Source: Pseudomonas sp. EpS/L25 (lineage in GTDB: Bacteria > Pseudomonadota > Gammaproteobacteria > Pseudomonadales > Pseudomonadaceae). From it: DNA of 64,000 nt. Position numbers and translations under genes: made by a program. The notes below the pieces were generated by a model, which was not told where the DNA came from, did no database searches, and was given only the letters and a program-made list of their open reading frames with translations. This document shows positions 57,976 to 64,000 of this stretch, piece by piece. Where the stretch lies: the NCBI RefSeq assembly GCF_001512295.1, contig NZ_LNUP01000015.1, positions 186,001 through 250,000 on the forward strand, in the 5' to 3' direction. The first letter of the stretch is position 1, and every line of letters begins with the position of its first letter.

Positions 57976-59235
57976 TCAGAATTTCCAGCCATAGGCCAGG
58001 CCGAAAATGTCCTGGCTCATCTTGAGAGTGGCCTCGCCGCCCCCGAAGGCGGTCGGGATCGAGCCGCTGCCGTCGATCTTCTTCGCGAAGCCGTGGGTGT
58101 AGGCGAGGCTAAGTTCGCCGGTCGGGCTGGTGGCCCAGGTCAGGCCCAGGCTCAGGTGGTCCTGGATGACGCCGGGGGCGAGGATGTTCAGGAAGGTCTG
58201 GCTACGGGCGATGGGCTGGTCGGCATGGCTGTAGCCCGCGCGTAGCGCGAGTGCCGGGGTCAGGGCGTAGCTGGCGGCGACCTTGTAGACGGTGACGTCG
58301 CGCCAGCCGAAGCCCGGGCCTTCCGCCGAGCCGAGGGGATTGCCCGCGAACACCGCTGGTAGGGAAAAGGCGTTGGCAATCGAGCGGACGCTGCCGTACT
58401 TGATCTCCTGAACATCGGCGCCGAGCGTCAGCCGGGGCGTCGCCCGGTAGGACAGGCCGATGCCGTAGCTTTCCGGGATGTCGAAGCTGCCACCCTCGGC
58501 GAACAGCCCGGCGTAGCGGTCGAACTTGCGCGCCTCGATCTTGGAGGCCCAGGTCACCCCGAGCGTCAGGCCGTCGAGCACTTCTCCCTGCCAGCCCAGG
58601 CGATAGCCGACCCCGGTGGAGCTGTCGTGGCCCTGATCGGTCACCTGTTCGCTGTCGTTGGTGAAGCCCGGGGTGGCGAAGGCGCCCAGGCCCTTGGCGG
58701 CGAAGCGTTGGTAGACGACGTTGAGGCCAATGCCGACCGATTGCCGGTCGCTGAAGCGGTAGGCGATCGAAGGGGTGACGAAGACCTGAGCGAGGTCCAC
58801 GCCAGCGCTGCCGCGGCTACCGAAGGCGCCATAGGGGTTCTTCCGGTAATCGGTGTTCATCCCGCCGTTGCCGTAGACCGCGAGGCCTACCCCGAGACGG
58901 TCGGACAGCTGTTTGCTGACGCCGAATTCCGGGAGCAGGAAGACATTCTTGGCGTTGCCGTTGTAGTGGCCGTCGGCGCCGGCACGGTTACCGCTGATCT
59001 CGGCCTGCCGGTCCGGGGCGAACAGGGTGGCGCCTGTATCCAGGCGATCCCCGGTCCAGGCCGTACCGGCCGGATTATTGGCCGCGGCCAGGGCATCCTG
59101 GGGCTGGGCGATGCCGACGCCGGCCTGCCCTTGCGCCTTGATGCCGGTACCGTGCGTGAAATAGCCATTGGTGGCCAGGACTTGGCCGCTGCCCAGGGTC
59201 AGGAGCAGGCCGCAGAAGCGTATTCCCCATTTCAT
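57976..59235 (-). CDS. OmpP1/FadL-family outer membrane porin
   Basis: Product of 419 residues. A signal peptide 'MKWGIRFCGLLLTLGSGQVL' cleaves before TNGYF. 'TNGYFTHGTGIKAQGQAGVG' followed by 'NNPAGTAW' is the FadL N-terminal hatch pattern; the remainder is beta-barrel with the C-terminal 'FGLAYGWKF' ending in Phe. FadL-type channels import hydrophobic compounds. The gene lies beside a BigR-type repressor and YeeE/YedE genes and has an operator-like sequence 48 bp upstream, so it is probably part of the same regulon. Confidence 0.93.
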   Translation of the reverse strand: MKWGIRFCGLLLTLGSGQVLATNGYFTHGTGIKAQGQAGVGIAQPQDALAAANNPAGTAWTGDRLDTGATLFAPDRQAEISGNRAGADGHYNGNAKNVFLLPEFGVSKQLSDRLGVGLAVYGNGGMNTDYRKNPYGAFGSRGSAGVDLAQVFVTPSIAYRFSDRQSVGIGLNVVYQRFAAKGLGAFATPGFTNDSEQVTDQGHDSSTGVGYRLGWQGEVLDGLTLGVTWASKIEARKFDRYAGLFAEGGSFDIPESYGIGLSYRATPRLTLGADVQEIKYGSVRSIANAFSLPAVFAGNPLGSAEGPGFGWRDVTVYKVAASYALTPALALRAGYSHADQPIARSQTFLNILAPGVIQDHLSLGLTWATSPTGELSLAYTHGFAKKIDGSGSIPTAFGGGEATLKMSQDIFGLAYGWKF

Positions 59236-59283
59236 CGTCTTGGCTTCCCTCTCGTTGATGGCTGATGGCCAGCCTTGGAGGGT

Positions 59284-59301
59284 CAATTTAATACAATGTA
59301 T
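59284..59301. promoter_or_regulatory. Probable ArsR/BigR operator upstream of the FadL-type gene
   Basis: CAATTTAATACAATGTAT, embedded in a very AT-rich stretch (59284-59330) that stands out in this GC-rich genome. It matches 59802-59819, upstream of the YeeE gene, at 17 of 18 positions. The AT-rich inverted-repeat style resembles BigR/SqrR operators. Confidence 0.7.
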
Positions 59302-59385
59302 ATTATTTAATTATAATATCGAATTAAATGTTTAGCGGTTTTGGTTATAAGCGGGCGTGGGCTGCCTACCCTGGCCAGGACGCCC

Positions 59386-59682
59386 TTAGTGCGGGCAGTA
59401 GAGCAGATACAGGGTGCTGAGCAGGTGCAGCACCCTGGGGTCCTGGACCGAGTAGAAGATGCGTTTGCCCTCGCGGCGGGTGTTGACCAGGCCTTCGGCG
59501 CGCAAGACGCCCAGTTGCTGGGACAGGTTGGGCTGACCTATGCCCAGCAACTCTTCGAGTTCGCTGACGGCGCGCTCGCCTTGGCTCAGCTGGCACAGCA
59601 GCAGCAGCCGGTCTGGATGGCTCAGGGAGCGCAGCACGCTGGCGGCCTCGGTGGCGGCAGCGCGCATTTGCTGGATATCCAT
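59386..59682 (-). CDS. ArsR-family repressor, BigR/SqrR-like persulfide sensor
   Basis: Product of 98 residues, a winged-helix ArsR protein: 'HPDRLLLLCQLSQGERAVSE' and 'GQPNLSQQLGVLRAEGLVNT', then 'REGKRIFYSVQD'. Cys30 in 'LLLLCQL' and Cys96 in 'LLYCPH' are 66 residues apart, the spacing of the redox-active pair in Xylella BigR (Cys42/Cys108). Those repressors release DNA when the pair reacts with persulfide. Start ATG 59682 (MDIQQMRAAATEA). Divergent from the YeeE gene, which it probably represses. Confidence 0.9.
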   Translation of the reverse strand: MDIQQMRAAATEAASVLRSLSHPDRLLLLCQLSQGERAVSELEELLGIGQPNLSQQLGVLRAEGLVNTRREGKRIFYSVQDPRVLHLLSTLYLLYCPH

Positions 59683-59795
59683 GGAGATCCTGTCGAGAGG
59701 AAGAGCGCGGAGTATAGGGAATCGCCGCCCATGAAAGAAATGCACCGCCGACAGGCACCGAGGAAGCGCTCGTCGATCCGAGAAAGAGGTCAAAC

Positions 59796-59819
59796 ATTAT
59801 ACAATTTAATATAATGTAT
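59796..59819. promoter_or_regulatory. Probable ArsR/BigR operator upstream of YeeE
   Basis: CATTATACAATTTAATATAATG is nearly palindromic (CATTATA / TATAATG) and contains CAATTTAATATAATGTAT, shared with 59284-59301. It lies 29 bp before the yeeE start and between the divergent repressor and transporter genes. Confidence 0.72.
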
Positions 59820-59847
59820 GTTGCTTCACTCGCCGCGAGGAGCGCCC

Positions 59848-60279
59848 ATGTCCCTGAATCTGAGCGATGTTTCTCTCTGGTCCGCCTTGGCTGGCGGCCT
59901 GCTCATCGGCCTGGCCGTTGCCTTGCTGCTGCTGGGCTGCGGGCAGATCGCGGGGATCAGCGGTCTGCTCGGTAGGCTGTTGCGCCGGCCGGGAACCGGC
60001 AACGCCTGGCGCTGGAGTTTCCTGCTGGGCCTGGTTCTGGCGCCGGTGCTGGCGCGGCTGGCCGCTACCTTGCCGGAGGCGTCGGTCGAGGCCGGCTGGC
60101 CGTTGCTGGCGATCAGCGGCGCCTTGGTGGGCGTGGGCACTGGCATGGCCAATGGCTGTACCAGCGGCCACGGGGTCTGCGGCCTGGCGCGGGGCTCGCG
60201 GCGCTCCCTGGCGGCCACCCTGACCTTCATGGTGACCGGCATGGTCACGGTATTCCTGAGCCGCCACCTGGGGAGCTGA
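59848..60279 (+). CDS. YeeE/YedE-family sulfur transport protein, first half
   Basis: Product of 143 residues with about four hydrophobic segments. The motif 'NGCTSGHGVCGLARGSRRSL' is diagnostic for YeeE/YedE (DUF395), where cysteines handle thiosulfate or persulfide sulfur. Full-length family members are about twice this size; the second half is encoded 4 bp downstream. Start ATG 59848 follows GAGGAG. Regulated by the adjacent BigR-type protein, by inference. Confidence 0.9.
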   Translation: MSLNLSDVSLWSALAGGLLIGLAVALLLLGCGQIAGISGLLGRLLRRPGTGNAWRWSFLLGLVLAPVLARLAATLPEASVEAGWPLLAISGALVGVGTGMANGCTSGHGVCGLARGSRRSLAATLTFMVTGMVTVFLSRHLGS

Positions 60280-60283
60280 CGCC

Positions 60284-60709
60284 ATGACTACCGCTATCGC
60301 CTTTTTCTGCGGACTGGTCTTCGGCTGCGGCCTGCTGCTGTCCGGCATGAGTCAGCCCAGCCAGGTGCTGAGTTTTCTCGACATCACCGGCAACTGGTCA
60401 CCCAACCTGGCGCTGGTGATGCTCGGTGCCCTGGCCGTGGCGGCACCGGCCTATCGGCTGGCGCGTCAGCGCGGTCGCACGCTGCTGGATGAGCCGTTGC
60501 AGCTACCGGCGGCCCAGCGCATCGATCGTCGCCTGTTGGCGGGCGCTGCCCTCTTCGGCATTGGCTGGGGCTTGGCCGGCATCTGCCCGGGGCCGGCAGT
60601 GGTCCTGCTGGGCAGTGCCTCGCCCCACGGGGCGCTATTCCTGCTGGCGATGCTGGTCGGCAGGTGGACCTTCGAGCAGGTGGCGAAGCGGCGGTCGACC
60701 GGCGACTAG
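60284..60709 (+). CDS. YeeE/YedE-family sulfur transport protein, second half (DUF6691-type)
   Basis: Product of 141 residues with about four membrane segments. 'FGCGLLLSGMSQPSQVLSFL' and 'GIGWGLAGICPGPAVVLLG' carry the conserved Cys motif of this half. Together with the preceding gene it forms a two-subunit transporter, a split version of the single-chain protein, as seen in BigR-controlled loci. Ends 36 bp before the convergent cysQ. Confidence 0.9.
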   Translation: MTTAIAFFCGLVFGCGLLLSGMSQPSQVLSFLDITGNWSPNLALVMLGALAVAAPAYRLARQRGRTLLDEPLQLPAAQRIDRRLLAGAALFGIGWGLAGICPGPAVVLLGSASPHGALFLLAMLVGRWTFEQVAKRRSTGD

Positions 60710-60745
60710 CAGGGCTGTCGCCGTCGGAGTGACGCGTTACCGAGG

Positions 60746-61579
60746 TCAGCCTTGGCGGGCGAGCTCAAGGGCCGCCGCGCGCCAGGCGGCCTCGCGGGGC
60801 AGGGCGAGGAAGTGCGGATTGAGGAAGGACTCGCGCATCTCGTAGGTGAGGGGCTGTCCGTCCAGGGTCAGGACCTCGCCGCCGGCGCCTTCCAGCACGC
60901 CCTGGGCGGCGGCGGTGTCCCATTGGGAGGTGGGGGCGAGGCGTGGATAGAAGTCGGCCAGGCCTTCCGCCAGCAGGCAGAACTTGAGCGAGCTGCCGAC
61001 GCTGACCAGCTTGGGCTCGCCCAGGGCGGCGCCCAGTTCGTCCAGCAGCCGCTGCTGTGCCGGACTGCCGTGGCGGCGACTGGCGACCACGGTGAAGGCC
61101 TCTTCGGGCTGATTGCGCACGCCGATCTCGACGCCGTCTTCGCCCTGGATGCGAAAGGCGCCCAGTTCACGACCGCCACTGAAGCAGACGTCACGGGTGG
61201 GAATGCCGACCACGCCGAAGATCACCTGACCGCGTTCGACCAGGGCGACGTTGACGGTGAATTCCTCGCTGCCGTCGATGAATTCCTTGGTGCCGTCCAG
61301 CGGGTCGACCACCCACCAGACGTCCCAGGCGCTACGCACGGCGAAGGGGATGTCACAGGCTTCTTCCGATAGCACCGGCACGTCGGGCGTCAGGCGCGCC
61401 AGGCCTTCGGCCAGCACCCGGTGGGCGGCGAGGTCGGCGGCGGTCACCGGCGAGTCGTCGCTCTTCTGCCGTACCGCCACGCCCTGGCGCCAGTGGGGCA
61501 GGATGGCCGCGCCGGCCTGGCGCACCAGATCGATGACGTTGAGCACCAGGGGCGCGGTGATGGAAACGGGAGCCATCAT
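60746..61579 (-). CDS. cysQ: 3'(2'),5'-bisphosphate nucleotidase CysQ
   Basis: Product of 277 residues of the inositol monophosphatase family. Metal-binding motif 'WWVVDPLDGTKEFIDGSEEF', with Glu in 'VLSEEAC', and the C-terminal 'SQWDTAAAQGVLEGAGG'. It hydrolyses PAP from sulfate assimilation. Start at the first of two adjacent ATGs, whose ATGA overlaps the nudE stop by 4 bp. The nudE-cysQ pair is conserved in gammaproteobacteria. Confidence 0.94.
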   Translation of the reverse strand: MMAPVSITAPLVLNVIDLVRQAGAAILPHWRQGVAVRQKSDDSPVTAADLAAHRVLAEGLARLTPDVPVLSEEACDIPFAVRSAWDVWWVVDPLDGTKEFIDGSEEFTVNVALVERGQVIFGVVGIPTRDVCFSGGRELGAFRIQGEDGVEIGVRNQPEEAFTVVASRRHGSPAQQRLLDELGAALGEPKLVSVGSSLKFCLLAEGLADFYPRLAPTSQWDTAAAQGVLEGAGGEVLTLDGQPLTYEMRESFLNPHFLALPREAAWRAAALELARQG

Positions 61580-62142
61580 GCCGGCAGTTCTCCGCGTTGG
61601 GTGAGCAGGTCGCGCACCAGGTAGAGGGCGGCCAGGGCCCGGCCTTCGGAAAAGCGCGGATTCTGCACCAGTTGCGACAGCTCGCGCAGGTCGACGCTAC
61701 TGACTTCGAGGGGCTCGGGTTCGTCGCCTGGCAGGCGTTCGGGATAGAGGTCGCGGGCCAGCACCACGTGAATGCGCTGGCTCATGTAGCCTGGGCTCAG
61801 CGACAGGGCGGTGAGGTATTCCAGCTGGTGGGCACCGAAGCCGGCTTCTTCCTTGAGTTCGCGATTGGCGGCGTCGAGGATCTCTTCGCCCGGCTCCACC
61901 AGGCCCTTGGGCAGGGACAGCTCGTAGTCTTCCACGCCGCCGCAGTATTCCTCGATGAGCAGGGCGCGATTGGCGTCCGGCATGGCCACCACCATCACCG
62001 CGCCATGGCCGGTGCCCTTGTTGGCCAGGCGCTCGTAGGTGCGTTCCTCGCCATTGGCGAAGCGCAACTGCATCTCCTCGACGGTGAACAGGCGGCTCTT
62101 GGCCACGATCTGTCGGGCGAGGACAGTGGGTTTCTGGCGCAT
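61576..62142 (-). CDS. nudE: ADP compounds hydrolase NudE
   Basis: Product of 188 residues. The Nudix box is 'GLVEPGEEILDAANRELKEE' continuing AGF, an exact Gx5Ex7REUxEExGU match. The N-terminal 'KSRLFTVEEMQLRFANGEER' and 'SLSPGYMSQRIHVVLA' are NudE-like. It hydrolyses ADP-ribose, NADH and related dinucleotides. Divergent from yrfG with 63 bp between starts. Confidence 0.93.
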   Translation of the reverse strand: MRQKPTVLARQIVAKSRLFTVEEMQLRFANGEERTYERLANKGTGHGAVMVVAMPDANRALLIEEYCGGVEDYELSLPKGLVEPGEEILDAANRELKEEAGFGAHQLEYLTALSLSPGYMSQRIHVVLARDLYPERLPGDEPEPLEVSSVDLRELSQLVQNPRFSEGRALAALYLVRDLLTQRGELPA

Positions 62143-62205
62143 GGACGGCTCCTGGGCTGGGCGGACGGGTATGATAACCCGCCTGTTACATGATCCGGAG
62201 TCACC

Positions 62206-62865
62206 ATGACCCCTCTCGACTGGAGCCGTATCGATACCGTGTTGCTGGACATGGACGGCACCCTGCTCGATCTGCACTTCGACAACCATTTCTGGCTGGA
62301 GTACCTGCCGCAGCGCTACGCCGAGCGCCACGGCCAGTCCTTGGCGCTGGCCAAGGCCGAGCTGGAGCCGCTGTTTCGCAGCCACCAGGGCAAGCTGACC
62401 TGGTACTGCCTGGACTTCTGGAGCGCCGAGCTGGGCTTCTCCATGCGCGAACTCAAGGAGGAGATCGCCCACCTGATCGCCTTGCGGCCGGACGCCGACA
62501 CCTTCCTGGCCGCCCTGCAGCGCGCCGGCAAGCGGGTGGCGCTGATCACCAACGCCCACCGCGATTCCCTGTCGCTGAAGCTGGAGCGTATCGAGCTGGC
62601 GCCCTATTTCGACCGGCTGATCAGTTCCCACGACTATGGCTTTCCCAAGGAAGAGCAGCAGTTCTGGCATGCCCTGCAGGCCGACTTCGCCTTCGATCCG
62701 GCGCGCACCCTGTTCATCGATGACAACCTGCCGATCCTGCGCAGCGCCCGCGACTACGGCGTCGCCCATCTGCTGGCGATCCACGAGCCGGATAGCCGCC
62801 GCGGCCCCAAGGACAGCGAGGAGTTCGCGGCGGTACGGGACTATCGGGAAATACTGCCGCAGTGA
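62206..62865 (+). CDS. yrfG: HAD-family GMP/IMP nucleotidase YrfG
   Basis: Product of 219 residues. Motif I 'TVLLDMDGTLLDLHFDNHFW' near residue 11, motif II 'VALITNAHRDSLSLK', and 'FIDDNLPILRSARDYG' as motif IV. The nudE-divergent position is that of E. coli yrfG, which dephosphorylates purine nucleotides. A repeat hairpin separates it from the downstream LysR gene. Confidence 0.92.
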   Translation: MTPLDWSRIDTVLLDMDGTLLDLHFDNHFWLEYLPQRYAERHGQSLALAKAELEPLFRSHQGKLTWYCLDFWSAELGFSMRELKEEIAHLIALRPDADTFLAALQRAGKRVALITNAHRDSLSLKLERIELAPYFDRLISSHDYGFPKEEQQFWHALQADFAFDPARTLFIDDNLPILRSARDYGVAHLLAIHEPDSRRGPKDSEEFAAVRDYREILPQ

Positions 62866-62883
62866 TGGCTACCCCCACCCCAG

Positions 62884-62904
62884 CCCTCTCCCAGCGGGAG
62901 AGGG
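62884..62904 (+). repeat. CCCTCTCCC hairpin within a dispersed intergenic repeat
   Basis: CCCTCTCCC-AGC-GGGAGAGGG, a perfect 9 bp stem with a 3 nt loop, preceded by CCCCCACCCCAG. It starts 18 bp after the yrfG stop and 23 bp before the LysR start. I have the impression this type of repeat is dispersed in many proteobacterial genomes. It could act as an attenuator or a processing hairpin. Confidence 0.65.
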
Positions 62905-62926
62905 GGCAAGCGCCTGGAGATAAACC

Positions 62927-63820
62927 TTGGATATCAAACAGCTGCGCTTTCTCATCGCCCTGGACGAGACGCGCCATTTCGGCCAGGCGGCGGCGCGCTG
63001 CCATGTGACCCAGCCGACCCTGTCCATGCGCCTGCGCGGCCTGGAAGACGAGCTGGGGGTGGAGCTGGTGCGCCGCGGGCAGCGTTTCGAGGGCTTCACC
63101 GAGGCCGGTCAGCGCATCCTGGCCTGGGCCCGCACCCTGATGGCCGCCCACGATGGCCTCTATGCCGAGGCCCAGGCCTTCCAGGGGCAACTGGTGGGCA
63201 CGCTGCGGGTCGGCCTGGTGCCGCTGGCCAGCTTCGATCCCATGCCGCTGCTGCAGCACCTGCGCCTTTTGCACCCCAAGCTGCATTTCCAGCTGCAGGT
63301 GCTCAGCACCGAGCGCATCCTCGAAGCCGTGGCCAGCAATCGCCTGGAGCTGGGCATTTCCTACCTGGAGCACCTGGACCCGGCACGTTTCGACAGCCTC
63401 ATCCTGACCGAGACGCGCATGGGCTTGCTCTATGACGAGCGGCATTTCGCCTTCGCGCAGACCGCCCTGGACTGGCAGGCGGTGGCCGAGCTGCCGCTGG
63501 GGCTGCTCACTGGTGCCATGCATTTCCGCCAGTCGGTGGACCACGGCTTTCGCAGCCTCGGGCTGACGCCGCAACCGGTGCTGGAGACCGATGCGGTCTA
63601 TCTGCTCCTGCAGGCGGTCAACGCTGGCCTCTGCTGCGCCGTGGTGCCCCTGGCCGGCGGTTTCGACCGCCTCACCCCCCATGCCCGGCTGATCCCCATC
63701 GACACGGCCCGCACCCTGACGCCCCTGGGCCTGCTCATTCGTCGGACCGAACCCCGACTGGCGGTCGCCGATGCCTGTTTCCAGGCGATCAAGGCGCTCT
63801 ACGCCGAGGTTGATAGATAG
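62927..63820 (+). CDS. LysR-family transcriptional regulator
   Basis: Product of 297 residues from a TTG start (62927). The N-terminal HTH is 'FGQAAARCHVTQPTLSMRLR' within 'MDIKQLRFLIALDETRHF'; the effector domain runs from about 90 onward ('LRVGLVPLASFDPMPLLQHL'). The first 60 residues resemble OxyR-type regulators, but there is no OxyR cysteine pair. TTG was chosen because 'MDIKQLRFLIAL' is the canonical LysR opening; an ATG alternative would lose the first helix. The target may be the gene downstream. Confidence 0.88.
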   Translation: MDIKQLRFLIALDETRHFGQAAARCHVTQPTLSMRLRGLEDELGVELVRRGQRFEGFTEAGQRILAWARTLMAAHDGLYAEAQAFQGQLVGTLRVGLVPLASFDPMPLLQHLRLLHPKLHFQLQVLSTERILEAVASNRLELGISYLEHLDPARFDSLILTETRMGLLYDERHFAFAQTALDWQAVAELPLGLLTGAMHFRQSVDHGFRSLGLTPQPVLETDAVYLLLQAVNAGLCCAVVPLAGGFDRLTPHARLIPIDTARTLTPLGLLIRRTEPRLAVADACFQAIKALYAEVDR

Positions 63821-63877
63821 CGTTTATCAAGGCATCGGTCATAGCGATTAGACGCCTCGGGATGTGCTGGTTAATCT

Positions 63878-63891
63878 TTGATCTGTGTCAA
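63878..63891. promoter_or_regulatory. Anr/Dnr (FNR)-type box upstream of the right-edge gene
   Basis: TTGATCTGTGTCAA matches TTGATnnnnATCAA at all but one of the ten defined bases. It lies 24 bp before the next start codon, with TTTGAT..GTCAAA symmetry. Anr activates genes under low oxygen in Pseudomonas from this sequence. Confidence 0.55.
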
Positions 63892-63914
63892 ACCGCCGCA
63901 GGTCGTTTTCGCCC

Positions 63915-64000
63915 ATGTCCCAGGAATCGCCAGGTCCTGTCGCCGCCCTGCCCGCCGGCTATGCCTTCGCCGAGCTGGAGCAGCCCGCCGTGCGTGGCGA
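63915..64000 (+). CDS. 5' end of a gene, cut by the window edge
   Basis: ATG 63915 opens a frame 'MSQESPGPVAALPAGYAFAE' that runs to the edge (28 complete codons). The short stretch does not identify a family. It lies downstream of a LysR gene and an Anr-type box, a context I associate with formate dehydrogenase accessory genes such as fdhD, but that is a guess. The promoter is 94 bp of non-coding sequence after the LysR stop. Confidence 0.55.
   Translation, partial: MSQESPGPVAALPAGYAFAELEQPAVRG

Overview
The window reads as a chromosomal segment of a GC-rich gammaproteobacterium, almost certainly a Pseudomonas. The basis is gene order: dapF-DUF484-xerC-HAD, rnk, argH, algZ-algR-hemC-hemD-hemX-hemY, dsbB, algQ, hemB-ppk-ppx, trxA-rho, ubiD, glpT, 6S RNA-zapA and pepP-ubiH-ubiI follow the arrangement I know from P. 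aeruginosa and relatives. The species cannot be fixed from this sequence alone. Nearly all of it is core, densely packed coding sequence.

Layout. (1) 1-5951: leftward surface-polysaccharide operon, cut by the left edge (FAD protein, PLP sugar aminotransferase, flippase, family 2 glycosyltransferase, Wzz/Wzc chain-length protein), followed by a 1 kb gap with no convincing gene. (2) 7003-11518: leftward lptM-lysA-dapF-DUF484-xerC-HAD cluster. (3) 11690-16158: cyaY, rnk, corA, a dehydrogenase and a secreted GH114 enzyme, separated by three families of short inverted-repeat elements. (4) 16455-25891: argH, the AlgZ/AlgR two-component system, haem genes, dsbB and algQ. (5) 25939-33423: ABC-F protein, MscS-like channel, LysE exporter, SDR, a MHYT-GGDEF-EAL c-di-GMP protein and DedA. 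(6) 33687-39415: hemB, ppk and ppx, with a 974 bp repeat-rich interval between the convergent ppk and ppx. (7) 39528-43306: amino-acid ABC importer and a divergent FadR-type regulator, probably an accessory insertion between ppx and trxA. (8) 43417-51113: trxA, rho, ubiD, an iron-sulfur flavin reductase, glpT, and two membrane or exported proteins. (9) 51123-57735: EVE protein, a 49-residue membrane protein, 5-formyl-THF cyclo-ligase, 6S RNA, zapA and its coiled-coil partner, YgfB, pepP and two ubiquinone hydroxylases. (10) 57976-60709: a FadL-type porin, a BigR-like ArsR repressor and a two-gene YeeE/YedE transporter with shared AT-rich operators, probably a sulfur-responsive module. (11) 60746-64000: cysQ, nudE, yrfG, a LysR regulator, and the start of a gene behind a good Anr/Dnr-type box.

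The most notable non-coding content is a set of short palindromic intergenic elements. One family (18 bp terminal inverted repeats, three copies) always abuts the stop codon of a + strand gene and always lies between convergent genes, with a paired change in its arms. A second family, with CTAGTGTGGTGTTTC ends, has two copies whose first bases form the TAG stop of the upstream gene. A third family shares its central hairpin with the first. They look like non-autonomous mobile elements or REP-like elements that may also terminate transcription. No CRISPR array, tRNA, rRNA or complete insertion sequence was seen.
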